A stretch of DNA of 24,772 bases from an uncultured Saprospiraceae bacterium (GCA_937127195.1 CAKZLT010000339.1:1-24772); one strand, 5' to 3'. Shown: positions 16,069 through 22,978, numbered from the stretch's first letter. Numbers and translations: made by a program. The notes: generated by a model from the sequence alone, not told the origin.

Positions 16069-17163
16069 ATGGTATTTATTATGAAAAGATTCAACTTTCT
16101 CTTTTTAGCAGCAATGTTGTTTACAGTAACAGCAATTGCTCAACCAGGCGGACAAGATACTCCTCCTGATGGTGAGCCAGGAAAATGCTACGCAAAGTGT
16201 TTAATCCCGGACGAATGGACAACAGTTACAGAACAAAGATTAGTAAAAGAAGCTTCTACTCGTATTGAAGTAATTCCTGCTGAATTCGAAGCAGTTACTG
16301 AGCAAGGTTTAGCTAAAGCAGCTTCAACTCGCATCGAAGTAATTCCTGCTGAGTTCGAAACAGTTACTGAAAGCATCATGGTTAAAGCTCCTTCTACTCG
16401 TATTGAAGTAGTTCCTGCTGAGTACAGTACTGCTACTGAGCAAATGTTAGCTAAAGCTGAAGCTAAAAAATTAATCACTGTTCCTGCTGAATATGAAACA
16501 GTAACTGAGAACATTGAAGTTTCTCCAGCTACTACTAAGTGGGTTAAGCGTAAAGCTGACAAGAACTGTTTGTCTGCTGACCCTAGTGACTGTCAAGTAT
16601 GGTGTATGGTAGAAGTACCTGCTCGTTACGAAACTATCACTAAGACTGCTTTGAAAACGCCTGCAACTACTAAAGAAGTAACTATTCCTGCTGAATACCA
16701 GCAAGTTACTAAGCGTGTAGTTAAAGCTCCTGCAACAACAAGAACTATTGATATTCCTGCTGAATACAAGAATGTTACTAAAAGAGTTGTTAAGAACCCA
16801 GCACAAACTCGCGTAATCGAGATTCCTGCTGAGTACAAAAACATTTCTAAAAAAGTAATTAAGACTCCAGCTCAAACTCGTGTTATCGAAATTCCTGCTG
16901 AGTACAAAACTGTTACTAAGCGTAAATTGGTTAAGAAAGGAAACTTTTCTGAGTGGAAAGAAGTTCTTTGCCCAGTGAAAGTAAACGAATTTTCTATTAG
17001 CAAAATTCAAAGAGCATTGAAAGATGCTGGTTACGATCCAGGTCCAATTGATGGTGTTTTAGGTTCTCAAACTAGAGCTGCTTTAATCAAGTTCCAAAAA
17101 GCAAACAACCTTCCACAAGGTCGTTTAGACATTGAAACTTTAACTAAGTTAGGTGCTAACTAG
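16069..17163 (+). CDS. Secreted 23-residue-repeat protein with C-terminal peptidoglycan-binding domain
   Basis: The protein has 364 residues from this ATG, or 360 if the second in-frame ATG (16081) is used; the latter gives a standard signal peptide, MKRFNFLFLAAMLFTVTAIA. After a Cys motif (GKCYAKC, 38-44) come ten repeats of about 23 residues on the plan IPAEYKNVTKRVVKNPAQTR (about 46-300). The fifth carries a Cys-containing insertion (NCLSADPSDCQVWC). The end (311-364) is a PG_binding_1 domain: SKIQRALKDAGYDPGPIDGV, then TRAALIKFQKANNL. It likely sits in the periplasm or at the outer membrane and contacts peptidoglycan. Codon use differs from neighbours: TAC, AAC, TTC, GCT and CGT are preferred, as expected of a very highly expressed gene. 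It stands alone between a good candidate promoter and a strong terminator. The repeats' partner is unknown. Confidence 0.85.
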   Translation: MVFIMKRFNFLFLAAMLFTVTAIAQPGGQDTPPDGEPGKCYAKCLIPDEWTTVTEQRLVKEASTRIEVIPAEFEAVTEQGLAKAASTRIEVIPAEFETVTESIMVKAPSTRIEVVPAEYSTATEQMLAKAEAKKLITVPAEYETVTENIEVSPATTKWVKRKADKNCLSADPSDCQVWCMVEVPARYETITKTALKTPATTKEVTIPAEYQQVTKRVVKAPATTRTIDIPAEYKNVTKRVVKNPAQTRVIEIPAEYKNISKKVIKTPAQTRVIEIPAEYKTVTKRKLVKKGNFSEWKEVLCPVKVNEFSISKIQRALKDAGYDPGPIDGVLGSQTRAALIKFQKANNLPQGRLDIETLTKLGAN

Positions 17164-17187
17164 GAAGTAATTTTAATTACTCTTTAG

Positions 17188-17223
17188 AAAATCCCTGTAT
17201 TTCTTCGGAAATGCAGGGATTTT
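17188..17223 (+). terminator. Strong intrinsic terminator with UUCG tetraloop
   Basis: A 16-bp stem (17188-17203 with 17208-17223, one G-U pair) closes on a C(TTCG)G tetraloop at 17203-17208. The 3' arm ends in a T-run (17220-17226). It lies 24 bp after the repeat-protein stop codon and is the clearest terminator in the window, fitting a highly transcribed gene. Confidence 0.9.
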
Positions 17224-17250
17224 TTTATTTTTATTAAGTGTATTAGAAGC

Positions 17251-17361
17251 TGGAAATAAAACCGCCCTTTGCGCTGCGAGAAATGAGATAGGATGTGAAA
17301 CTCTTAAAAATTGCTGTAACACCTGCCTGGTGGCATAGACAGTTCTCGTTTTTTATTTCCA
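17251..17361 (+). other. Structured non-coding element upstream of 3-HAO
   Basis: Perfect 11-bp ends, tggaaataaaa (17251-17261) and ttttatttcca (17351-17361), enclose a second long-range pairing cgagaa (17277-17282) with ttctcg (17343-17348). Inside these lie ctgt/acag (17314-17317 with 17339-17342) and cacc/ggtg (17320-17323 with 17329-17332). The nested pattern resembles a folded RNA leader. It matches no riboswitch class I can name. It could also be a small element with terminal inverted repeats. Confidence 0.4.
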
Positions 17362-17385
17362 AAATAATAACTAAAATAAAAAATA

Positions 17386-17901
17386 ATGAGAAAGCCATTC
17401 AACTTAATGAAATGGGTCAATGACAATCGTCATTTGTTCCAACCGCCAATTGGTAATAAGCAAGTTTACTTCGAGAATGAAGATTATATAGTAATGGTCG
17501 TTGGAGGCCCTAATGGTCGTAAAGATTATCACTACGAAGATGGCGAAGAACTTTTCTATCAGCTTGAAGGAGACATTACACTCAAAATCATCAATGAAGA
17601 TGGTACGCCAGAAGATATTTCTATCAAAGAAGGTGAAATGTTTTTGCTTCCTCCACGTATTCCTCATTCGCCTCAGCGTCCTGCCGATACAATAGGCTTA
17701 GTGATTGAACGCTATCGAAATGAAGGCGAATTAGATAAATTGATGTGGTTTTGTGAAAACTGTAATGACAAATTGCATGAAGATTCTTTTCCGATGAGTG
17801 ATATTGTTAATCAATTGCCTGTGGTGATGAACGCATTTTTTGCATCAGAAGATTTGAGAACCTGTAAGAGTTGTGGCACTATGATGGAAAAGCCCAATTA
17901 G
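17386..17901 (+). CDS. nbaC: 3-hydroxyanthranilate 3,4-dioxygenase
   Basis: The 171-residue cupin opens the ring of 3-hydroxyanthranilate with O2. The product, aminocarboxymuconate semialdehyde, cyclises to quinolinate for NAD synthesis or is degraded in tryptophan/kynurenine catabolism. All expected residues are visible: active-site iron ligands His49, Glu55 and His94 (DYHYEDGEELFY and PPRIPHSPQRP), substrate-binding Arg45, Arg98 and Glu108, and the rubredoxin-like second metal site Cys123/Cys126 and Cys160/Cys163 (CENC, CKSC). The length is typical of the bacterial enzyme. No other kynurenine-pathway gene is in the window. The Ogt gene begins 20 bp downstream and may be co-transcribed. Upstream lies the structured element 17251-17361. 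The start is supported by an A-rich leader and by full-length homology (MRKPFNLMKWV). Confidence 0.95.
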   Translation: MRKPFNLMKWVNDNRHLFQPPIGNKQVYFENEDYIVMVVGGPNGRKDYHYEDGEELFYQLEGDITLKIINEDGTPEDISIKEGEMFLLPPRIPHSPQRPADTIGLVIERYRNEGELDKLMWFCENCNDKLHEDSFPMSDIVNQLPVVMNAFFASEDLRTCKSCGTMMEKPN

Positions 17902-17921
17902 CACAAAGAGACTATTTTAAT

Positions 17922-18422
17922 ATGAATATAACAAAGACGTATTATAAAAGTCCATTTGGTGTATTGGAGTTTGTTTTTTATGGCAAAAAATTAACTGAGT
18001 TAAATATTGATAAATTTGAAAATCTTGACTTTTCTAATCAAAAAGTCAAGCCTTTTCAAGCGAATGCAATGAATCAATTGCAAGAATATTTTGATGGAAA
18101 ACGACAGATATTTGATATGCCTATCGTGTTTAGTAAAGGCACTGAATTTGAACAATCCATCTGGAATGAATTATTAGAAATACCCTTTGGTAAGCGTTGT
18201 AGCTATTCGGATGTCGCCACTAGAATAGGAAAAGATGCTAAATCTTCGCGGGCTGTTGGTCGCGCTGTTGGTCAAAATCCGATTGCAATCATTGTGCCTT
18301 GCCACCGAGTCGTTGGCAAAAAAGGTAACTTAACAGGATTCGCTTGGGGATTAGATAGAAAGTCTTTTTTGTTACATCACGAACAAGGTTATACTGCTGG
18401 TGTGCAAGGACAGTTGTTTTAG
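17922..18422 (+). CDS. ogt: Methylated-DNA-protein cysteine S-methyltransferase
   Basis: This is a suicide repair protein that moves the methyl group from O6-methylguanine to its own cysteine. From the ATG at 17922 it has 166 residues. An upstream in-frame ATG at 17871 lies inside the 3-HAO gene and would add an unlikely 17-residue tail. The acceptor motif IVPCHRVV (Cys127) is intact, and the helix-turn-helix with arginine finger reads YSDVATRIGKDAKSSRAVGRAVGQNP, split here as YSDVATRIG (95-103) and SSRAVGRAVGQNP (108-120). The N-terminal domain is short, as in Ogt rather than Ada. It follows 3-HAO after 20 bp, a pairing with no obvious functional logic. A large GC-rich inverted repeat starts 17 bp after its stop. 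Confidence 0.93.
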   Translation: MNITKTYYKSPFGVLEFVFYGKKLTELNIDKFENLDFSNQKVKPFQANAMNQLQEYFDGKRQIFDMPIVFSKGTEFEQSIWNELLEIPFGKRCSYSDVATRIGKDAKSSRAVGRAVGQNPIAIIVPCHRVVGKKGNLTGFAWGLDRKSFLLHHEQGYTAGVQGQLF

Positions 18423-18439
18423 GACGGTCGCTTTGCTTG

Positions 18440-18538
18440 ACGGTTGACGGACGCTGACGGTGGACGGTGTTTTAGCCTTTTGTTATTTGAAGTAGTTCAC
18501 ATTTGCCGTCCACCGTCAGCGAAGCGTCCGTCAACCGT
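18440..18538. repeat. GC-rich imperfect inverted repeat (copy 2), probable bidirectional terminator
   Basis: Arm 18440-18467 (28 nt) is the reverse complement of arm 18506-18538 (33 nt), apart from a 5-nt extra gaagc in the second. The right arm shares a run of about 23 bases with the element at 5426-5448. The repeat fills the gap between the convergent ogt and queD genes, reaching to within 4 bp of the queD stop, so it may end both transcripts. Its composition (cgtcc, cgacg words) is unlike the AT-rich surroundings. Confidence 0.7.
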
Positions 18539-18541
18539 TTT

Positions 18542-18952
18542 TCACCTAGCAGGATATTCCACATAATTTCGTGGTGTTTCATAGAGTTTTACACCAACTT
18601 CGTATTTCTCATCTAGATGCGTTCTTAAAATTTTCCAAATCACAAAACAAACGTTTTCTACAGTTGGATTTAGGTTTTTGAATTCTTCGGTATCTAAATT
18701 TAAGTTTTTATGGTCAAAGCGGTTTTCTATTTGAACTTTTATAATATCCTTTAAGATTTTTAAATCAATTAAATATCCTGTTTCTTCATCAACTTCTCCC
18801 GTTACCCTTACTTCCAAATCGTAATTATGTCCATGGTAATTAGGATTATTACATAAGCCAAAAATCTCTCTGTTTTGCTCATCAGACCATTTTGGGTTAT
18901 GCAAACGATGCGCGGCATTGAAATGTGCTTTTCTATATGCTGAAATTCTCAT
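18542..18952 (-). CDS. queD: 6-carboxytetrahydropterin synthase / 6-pyruvoyltetrahydropterin synthase homologue
   Basis: The 136-residue protein of the T-fold PTPS/QueD family makes 6-carboxytetrahydropterin from dihydroneopterin triphosphate for queuosine, or pyruvoyltetrahydropterin in pterin synthesis. Zinc ligands are His15 (FNAAHRLH) and His40/His42 (NPNYHGHNY). The catalytic Cys34 lies in GLCNNPNYHGH, and Asp80-His81 are in RFDHKNLN. The pterin-anchoring Glu is in YETPRNYVEY. The CNNPNxHGHNY form resembles the PTPS-like branch more than Escherichia QueD, so the exact product is uncertain. No other queuosine gene is nearby. It is soluble, full length, and convergent with ogt across a shared inverted repeat. 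The gene symbol rests on family only. Confidence 0.88.
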   Translation of the reverse strand: MRISAYRKAHFNAAHRLHNPKWSDEQNREIFGLCNNPNYHGHNYDLEVRVTGEVDEETGYLIDLKILKDIIKVQIENRFDHKNLNLDTEEFKNLNPTVENVCFVIWKILRTHLDEKYEVGVKLYETPRNYVEYPAR

Positions 18953-19133
18953 ATTTATATTATAGTTTTTTTGAAGAAAATATTCAAATAAAGGTTAATT
19001 CTTAGTTTGTTGAAATAACAAAAAATAGGTTGTATAGTTTTTTTTATAAAAATGAAAATACAAAACAATATTAAAATAATTGGAAAGTAACAAAGAGGCA
19101 TTTAAGTCGTATTAAGAGATAAATTCTAATTAG

Positions 19134-19541
19134 ATGAAAAAAACAATACCACATAATCAAATTAAATGGAGCTATTGGTTATTTCCTTTGGTGGCGTTCC
19201 TTGGTGTTTTTTCAACTTTTCAATCTAATGGTTTTTTAGAATTAGAATTAAAAGAACCTGAAAAAGTAGAGTTAATTTTTTCTAATAAAAAAGAAAATCA
19301 AAAGAGTGTTCTATTACTTGATAATTTTTATCAAAAAACGCTTTTTACTGATTTAAGCATTTTAGCAAAACAACAACAAATTATTGCATTATTTAACTAT
19401 AACCAACGCTCTGAGGTGGTATATAATGTGATTAATCAATCTTTCCTTTCTTATCAATCGAGTTTGTTTTATAATCAAATCACCTATAATTTTCTACAAA
19501 GAAAGAGTTCCAAATATGCCTTCCTTTCCATTATAGGCTAA
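19134..19541 (+). CDS. Hypothetical protein with an N-terminal membrane segment
   Basis: I do not recognise this 135-residue ORF. It begins MKKTIPHNQIKWSYW and has one hydrophobic segment (about 14-30, WLFPLVAFLGVFSTF) that could be a signal anchor. A Lys/Glu-rich stretch follows, then a part rich in Gln, Asn, Tyr and Phe (YNQRSEVVYNVINQSFLSYQ). It has no Cys pair, lipobox or known motif. Codon use and composition look like coding DNA of this genome, and no longer ORF competes. The promoter is unclear, though a T-run with TATAAAA (19037-19050) lies upstream. A hairpin overlaps its stop codon. It may be transcribed with the small membrane protein 87 bp downstream. Confidence 0.55.
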   Translation: MKKTIPHNQIKWSYWLFPLVAFLGVFSTFQSNGFLELELKEPEKVELIFSNKKENQKSVLLLDNFYQKTLFTDLSILAKQQQIIALFNYNQRSEVVYNVINQSFLSYQSSLFYNQITYNFLQRKSSKYAFLSIIG

Positions 19542-19554
19542 ATGTATTTAAGCC
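19534..19554 (+). terminator. Weak hairpin across the stop codon of the hypothetical gene
   Basis: aggctaaat and atttaagcct pair with one bulged base, and the TAA stop (19539-19541) lies in the 5' arm. tttcaatttc follows. The T-run is poor, so termination would be inefficient. Confidence 0.3.
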
Positions 19555-19628
19555 TTTCAATTTCATATTAAATTTTTCAACTCTTGCATCTTATTCGGAT
19601 GATTTGAAGTATCAATCGTTGGAGTAGT

Positions 19629-19847
19629 ATGTTGTTTATTAAAAAAATGATGGAACGTTTCAAAAAAATATTGAAGCTATTGGTATTAATATGCCTAATT
19701 ATATTGGCTGGTTTTGGAGTAGGATTAACAGGCGGGGTTCCGATTCCTACATCTGGACAAAGAAATAAAACAACGGATAATATCGAATTAGTAGAACGAA
19801 AAAAGAAAGATACAGCTCAGAAAAAAGATAGTGTTCAGTTCAAATGA
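19629..19847 (+). CDS. Small single-pass membrane protein, 72 residues
   Basis: The ORF reads MLFIKKMMERFKKILKLLVL and has one hydrophobic helix (about 16-34), then a short GGVPIPTSGQRNK loop and a charged Lys/Asp/Glu tail. In-frame Met7 or Met8 may be the true start. Small proteins of this type (a Lys-rich N-terminus, one helix, a Gly-Val-Pro turn and an acidic/basic tail) are common in Bacteroidota as far as I recall, with no assigned role. Topology: positive N-terminus probably inside, tail in the periplasm. It follows another unrecognised membrane-associated ORF. The match to a plausible protein architecture rather than homology supports it. Confidence 0.55.
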   Translation: MLFIKKMMERFKKILKLLVLICLIILAGFGVGLTGGVPIPTSGQRNKTTDNIELVERKKKDTAQKKDSVQFK

Positions 19848-19885
19848 TAAGAACCAATATTGATGTTTCTTTTTGTAAAAGGCGT

Positions 19886-19968
19886 TACAAGGTTTACTGT
19901 GAGTTACGTGAAAAGTTTTCTGCGTTCTGAAAACTATGTAAATTTATTTATTAACAATAAACCTTGTA
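19886..19968 (+). other. Nested inverted repeats in the 206-bp gap before the 299-residue ORF
   Basis: tacaaggttta (19886-19896) pairs perfectly with taaaccttgta (19958-19968). Inside, agttttc (19914-19920) pairs with gaaaact (19929-19935). This may be a structured leader or a terminator region. No T-run follows either stem. Confidence 0.3.
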
Positions 19969-20053
19969 GTGCTTTATAAAATGACTTTTGGGTTTGTACT
20001 TTTTTTTAATGATTTTTGTATAAATACTTTATAAAAATAGGCTTGAATTTTCT

Positions 20054-20953
20054 ATGGAAAAAAATATCAACGAATACTTCGACAAATCGGATTTGAAGCA
20101 AGTTAAAGACTTACTCAAAAGCCTTGACCTAAAAGTTGAAGCTGAAAAAGATGAGCCAGAAGTGAGTCATCAGGCATTTTATAATACTTTTTCAAGACCA
20201 GACAAAGAAGAGAAAAGCCCAGAAGAAAAACAAAAATTACTTAAAAGGGAATTATGCGATTTAATCCAAAAAGATAAAAATGTTACAATTTTTTGGGATG
20301 TAAATACAGATTCTGTAATGATACAAATCTTAGTAGATGGTCAAAATTGGTCAAGTCCGCCCGTAAGTAATGTTGAAGAATTATTGACGAATGAGCTAAA
20401 CAATACGCTTCATTTTCCTAACAAAAACGAAGGTGGTTATTCGACAGGAAGCGGAAAATTATACTTGAATACTGCCAAACAACTCGTTTTAGACTACGCA
20501 ACTGAGGAAGAATATTCAGTAAAAGAACAGTTAGAAGATACTGATTTATGGGCAAAATCTGATTTGCCTGAATATATTATAACCAATCGTTTTTTTGAAA
20601 ATAACCTTTCCTGTGCAGCTCAATTTGATGGAATGCGAAGAGGTTTTAATGCTGAAATTAGTATAGTTGAAGGTGTCACTCAAAGGGATTTCTATTTTGT
20701 GCCAGCATTAGAAATTTCAGAAGAAGGAGAAAAAGAGTTTACTAAACTTCTATTAGAAAAGGTTGATAAAATGGCTTTAGAGCGTCATCAATATGATTTT
20801 TCAAAAATAAAGTACCAACCGAACTTTTCACTTAACGGTCAAATATCAGCCGAAAAAGTAGCTGTTTTAAACTTAGAAGTGGATTATATGATTTTTGAAA
20901 AACAAATGGGGGAGGTTGCACTATTTGATTTTTTGACAAGTACTGAGATTTAA
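20054..20953 (+). CDS. Unrecognised soluble 299-residue protein
   Basis: I do not recognise a family. The protein is acidic, has no signal peptide and no membrane helix. The first 70 residues are highly charged (DLKQVKDLLKSLDLKVEAEK, then PDKEEKSPEEKQKLLKREL), suggesting a helical or flexible arm. A more ordered part follows, with aromatic strands (NVTIFWDVNTDSVMIQILVD; RDFYFVPALEI; EKVAVLNLEVDYMIFEKQMG) and a middle section rich in Asn/Gly (NKNEGGYSTGSGKLYLN). It has a single Cys (LSCAAQF). Its length and frame are clean with a good AT-rich start region, so it is real coding sequence. It may be transcribed with the cupin gene downstream, although that gene has its own -7-like box. Function unknown. 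Confidence 0.75.
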   Translation: MEKNINEYFDKSDLKQVKDLLKSLDLKVEAEKDEPEVSHQAFYNTFSRPDKEEKSPEEKQKLLKRELCDLIQKDKNVTIFWDVNTDSVMIQILVDGQNWSSPPVSNVEELLTNELNNTLHFPNKNEGGYSTGSGKLYLNTAKQLVLDYATEEEYSVKEQLEDTDLWAKSDLPEYIITNRFFENNLSCAAQFDGMRRGFNAEISIVEGVTQRDFYFVPALEISEEGEKEFTKLLLEKVDKMALERHQYDFSKIKYQPNFSLNGQISAEKVAVLNLEVDYMIFEKQMGEVALFDFLTSTEI

Positions 20954-21041
20954 TACTGAATGGCTTTAGCCATGCTTATCGCGAAACCTTGGAGGAAATC
21001 TCGGCGAACAACATTCACTCTAAAAACTGAATTGCATCTAA

Positions 21042-21049
21042 TATTTTTG
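21042..21049 (+). promoter_or_regulatory. Candidate -7 box for the small cupin gene
   Basis: TATTTTTG fits TAnnTTTG and lies 21 bp upstream of the cupin start at 21071. No TTTG is placed at the right distance upstream, so the call is weak. A 6-bp inverted repeat atggct-tt-agccat (20960-20973) precedes it. Confidence 0.3.
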
Positions 21050-21070
21050 TATTGTTTTAAATTTTTTTTC

Positions 21071-21391
21071 ATGAAATTTATAGTACCATTAGCCGAAGCA
21101 AAAGCACAATTATCAAAAGCACCAACCGAGTTTGTTGAATTGTTTAAACATGGTTCTTTGAGTGTTGAATTGTATCAGCCACAAGGAAAGGACAAACAAC
21201 AACCGCATACTCGTGACGAAGTTTATGTTGTAGTTGCTGGTGAAGGCACTTTCTTTTTTGATGGAGAAAGGAAAACCTATCAAGCGGGAGATGTTATTTT
21301 TGTTCCTGCGGGTATTGAACATCGTTTTGAAACTTTTTCAGAAGGTTTCATTACATGGGTTTTCTTTTATGGGCCAGAAGGCGGCGAATAG
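21071..21391 (+). CDS. Small single-domain cupin protein
   Basis: The protein has 106 residues from the ATG at 21071; a longer in-frame ORF from 20960 adds 37 residues with no cupin character and is unlikely. The two cupin motifs are clear: PHTRDEVYVVVAGEGTFFFD (motif 1, with His and Glu metal ligands) and AGDVIFVPAGIEHRFE (motif 2, with His). It is a soluble beta-barrel that probably binds one metal ion. Such stand-alone cupins range from dioxygenases and isomerases to sugar- or ligand-binding proteins, and nothing here narrows that. It lies downstream of the unrecognised 299-residue ORF and convergent with the amidase gene. The 144-bp gap after it holds a small inverted repeat ccaaat-ttt-atttgg. 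Confidence 0.85.
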   Translation: MKFIVPLAEAKAQLSKAPTEFVELFKHGSLSVELYQPQGKDKQQPHTRDEVYVVVAGEGTFFFDGERKTYQAGDVIFVPAGIEHRFETFSEGFITWVFFYGPEGGE

Positions 21392-21535
21392 TTTTTTCAT
21401 TTTAAAAAGAAACTGCGAAATAGGTCTTTGATTGCCTTAAAAAAATCTATAAATATCATTCCAAATTTTATTTGGTGCAAATGTAGTATTTTTTTCGAAT
21501 TAATAGAACTTAACGACTCTGCCATTCACCGTCTT

Positions 21536-22750
21536 CTAATTCCCCTTCAATTTTTTAGCTTCTCCTACCGAAATACGTTTTCCATCCTGGTAAGCTACCA
21601 CAAAAGCATCTTTAAACCCTTTGCCTTTCCAATACTTTTGAGCTTTTAACACTTCTTTGTAACTAGGATATTCACCGACCAAATACTTATGGATACCTTT
21701 TATTTTTTGAACTTCGATTTGTTTGACTTTTGCCCACGGTTGACTTTGCAGATTGACCAATTTAGAAGAAGCTCCTAGTTGAATTTTATAAATAACACCT
21801 TTCGCAAATTTGGGTGCAGAAACAGACATGGCTTGTGGGCTTCCCTTAGCGACTCCAATTGTTTTGATAGGGTCAATTTCTTCTTTGTATTCTTTGAATG
21901 CACGATAAATACCCGAAGCTATTAAGTCTTGACCATAACTCGTTTTTAAGAATTTTTCCTCGCTCACATTCGTCAAAAAACCAGCTTCTATCAACACACT
22001 CGGCATGGTCGTTTGTCGAAGTACCACGAATCCAGCTTGTTTCACTCCACGACTAATTCGCTTTGCTCGCACTTTAAATTGTTTGTCAATTTTGCCAGCC
22101 AAATTAATGCTTTGATTCTGATAAGCATCTTGATACATCGACAGCATAATATGCCCTTCTGGAGAATTTGGATCAAAACCGTCGTAGTTCTTTTTATAGT
22201 TTTTTTCTAATAAAATCACCTCGTTTTCACGCTTTGCCACATCCAAATTTTCCTTAGTCGTATGTAACCCCATGACATAAGTTTCTGTGCCTTGCACCTT
22301 TTTTCCTCTAGTGGTTAACTTCGGAACAGCATTACAATGTATCGAAATAAATAAGTCCGCTTTGTGCTTATTTGCCAGATGAGCGCGTTCGAATAATGGT
22401 ATAAAAACGTCCTTTTTTCGGGTATAAATGACCTTCATTTCAGGGTAAGCCTTTTCGATATACTTGCCTAGTTTGAGAGCTATTTTGAGTGTGATGTGTT
22501 TTTCGTAAGTCTTCTTTTGACCATGGCAACCAGAGTCTTTTCCGCCATGTCCAGCATCAATAACGATAGTTTCTAGACCTTTAGAGAAATCAATTTTTGC
22601 CAATAAACCACTAATATCTTCGTCTTCATCAACAGTTAATTGTGTTCCCAAATGATGTTTACAGTCGTGATGTTCGTGCTTAGAATGGATAGTGAAGCTA
22701 CTCAAAAGTAACCCAACTATAATAAATGTTGTTGTAAAGATAGTTTTCAT
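21536..22750 (-). CDS. N-acetylmuramoyl-L-alanine amidase (Amidase_3) with C-terminal SPOR-like region
   Basis: The 404-residue cell-wall hydrolase cuts the bond between N-acetylmuramic acid and the stem peptide, usually for daughter-cell separation. It has a signal peptide (MKTIFTTTFIIVGLLLSSFT), then a His-rich linker (KHEHHDCKHH). The catalytic domain (59-285) shows the zinc ligands His68 (VIDAGHGGKDSG), Glu83 (YEKHITLKIA) and His138 (FISIHCNAV), and the catalytic Glu255 (PSVLIEAGFLTN). An insertion (TYVMGLHTTKENLDVAKREN...MYQDAYQNQ) is typical of Bacteroidota members. The C-terminal 85 residues (YKIQLGASSKLVN to DAFVVAYQDGKRI) look like a SPOR-type repeat that binds denuded glycan strands. 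It acts in the periplasm. It is transcribed alone, upstream of a convergent cupin gene. A palindrome overlaps its candidate -7 box. Confidence 0.93.
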   Translation of the reverse strand: MKTIFTTTFIIVGLLLSSFTIHSKHEHHDCKHHLGTQLTVDEDEDISGLLAKIDFSKGLETIVIDAGHGGKDSGCHGQKKTYEKHITLKIALKLGKYIEKAYPEMKVIYTRKKDVFIPLFERAHLANKHKADLFISIHCNAVPKLTTRGKKVQGTETYVMGLHTTKENLDVAKRENEVILLEKNYKKNYDGFDPNSPEGHIMLSMYQDAYQNQSINLAGKIDKQFKVRAKRISRGVKQAGFVVLRQTTMPSVLIEAGFLTNVSEEKFLKTSYGQDLIASGIYRAFKEYKEEIDPIKTIGVAKGSPQAMSVSAPKFAKGVIYKIQLGASSKLVNLQSQPWAKVKQIEVQKIKGIHKYLVGEYPSYKEVLKAQKYWKGKGFKDAFVVAYQDGKRISVGEAKKLKGN

Positions 22751-22836
22751 AAAAATCAGTAATTGTCAGTAATAAATATATTCTTGCCACTTCAATAATG
22801 AATAAACGCCTTATTGACCAATTATTATATATTAAA

Positions 22837-22863
22837 ATATTCTATCACAAAAATATAGAATAT
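22837..22863 (-). promoter_or_regulatory. Palindrome overlapping the candidate amidase promoter
   Basis: Arms atattctat (22837-22845) and atagaatat (22855-22863) are perfect 9-bp inverted repeats. On the minus strand TATTTTTG (22848-22855), a TAnnTTTG -7 box, lies in the spacer and touches the right arm. A regulator bound here would cover the promoter. A -33 box is not evident. Confidence 0.35.
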
Positions 22864-22914
22864 ATTAATGGAGAATCGTAAATAGCCCAGAACTTGGCAA
22901 TTTTATGACAAAAA

Positions 22915-22947
22915 AAATCGTGTTAGCCTTTACAACTAACACGATTT
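22915..22947 (-). terminator. Intrinsic terminator of the globin cluster
   Basis: A perfect 12-bp stem, aaatcgtgttag (22915-22926) with ctaacacgattt (22936-22947), has a 9-nt loop and ends in a run of eight T on the minus strand. It lies 32 bp past the last gene of the cupin-globin set. Confidence 0.85.
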
Positions 22948-22978
22948 AGAATTCGATTTTGATTTTTTATTAAAAAAA

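Noticed and set aside
16100..16990. Possible CRISPR-like array (regular 69-bp periodicity)
   Set aside because: The periodicity is a protein repeat in an open frame with synonymous variation. There are no constant repeats with unique spacers.
16188..17010. Long minus-strand ORFs (124 and 179 residues) opposite the repeat protein
   Set aside because: They are shadows of the 23-residue repeats. Their translations are compositionally odd (Ser/Val/Thr or Phe/Ser/Arg rich) and they lack promoters or plausible starts.
17325..17340. Words resembling the 5' end of 5S rRNA (gcctggtggcatag)
   Set aside because: Only about 14 bases match, no rRNA-like sequence continues on either side, and no 16S or 23S is near. 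Chance similarity is the simplest reading.
17871..17921. Upstream start for the ogt gene
   Set aside because: It lies inside the 3-HAO coding region, in a different frame, and would add 17 residues absent from Ogt proteins. The ATG at 17922 fits the family start.
20960..21070. N-terminal extension of the small cupin ORF
   Set aside because: The 37 extra residues (MALAMLIAKPWRKSRRTTF and on) have no cupin character and cover a small inverted repeat and a candidate -7 box. The ATG at 21071 is the better start.
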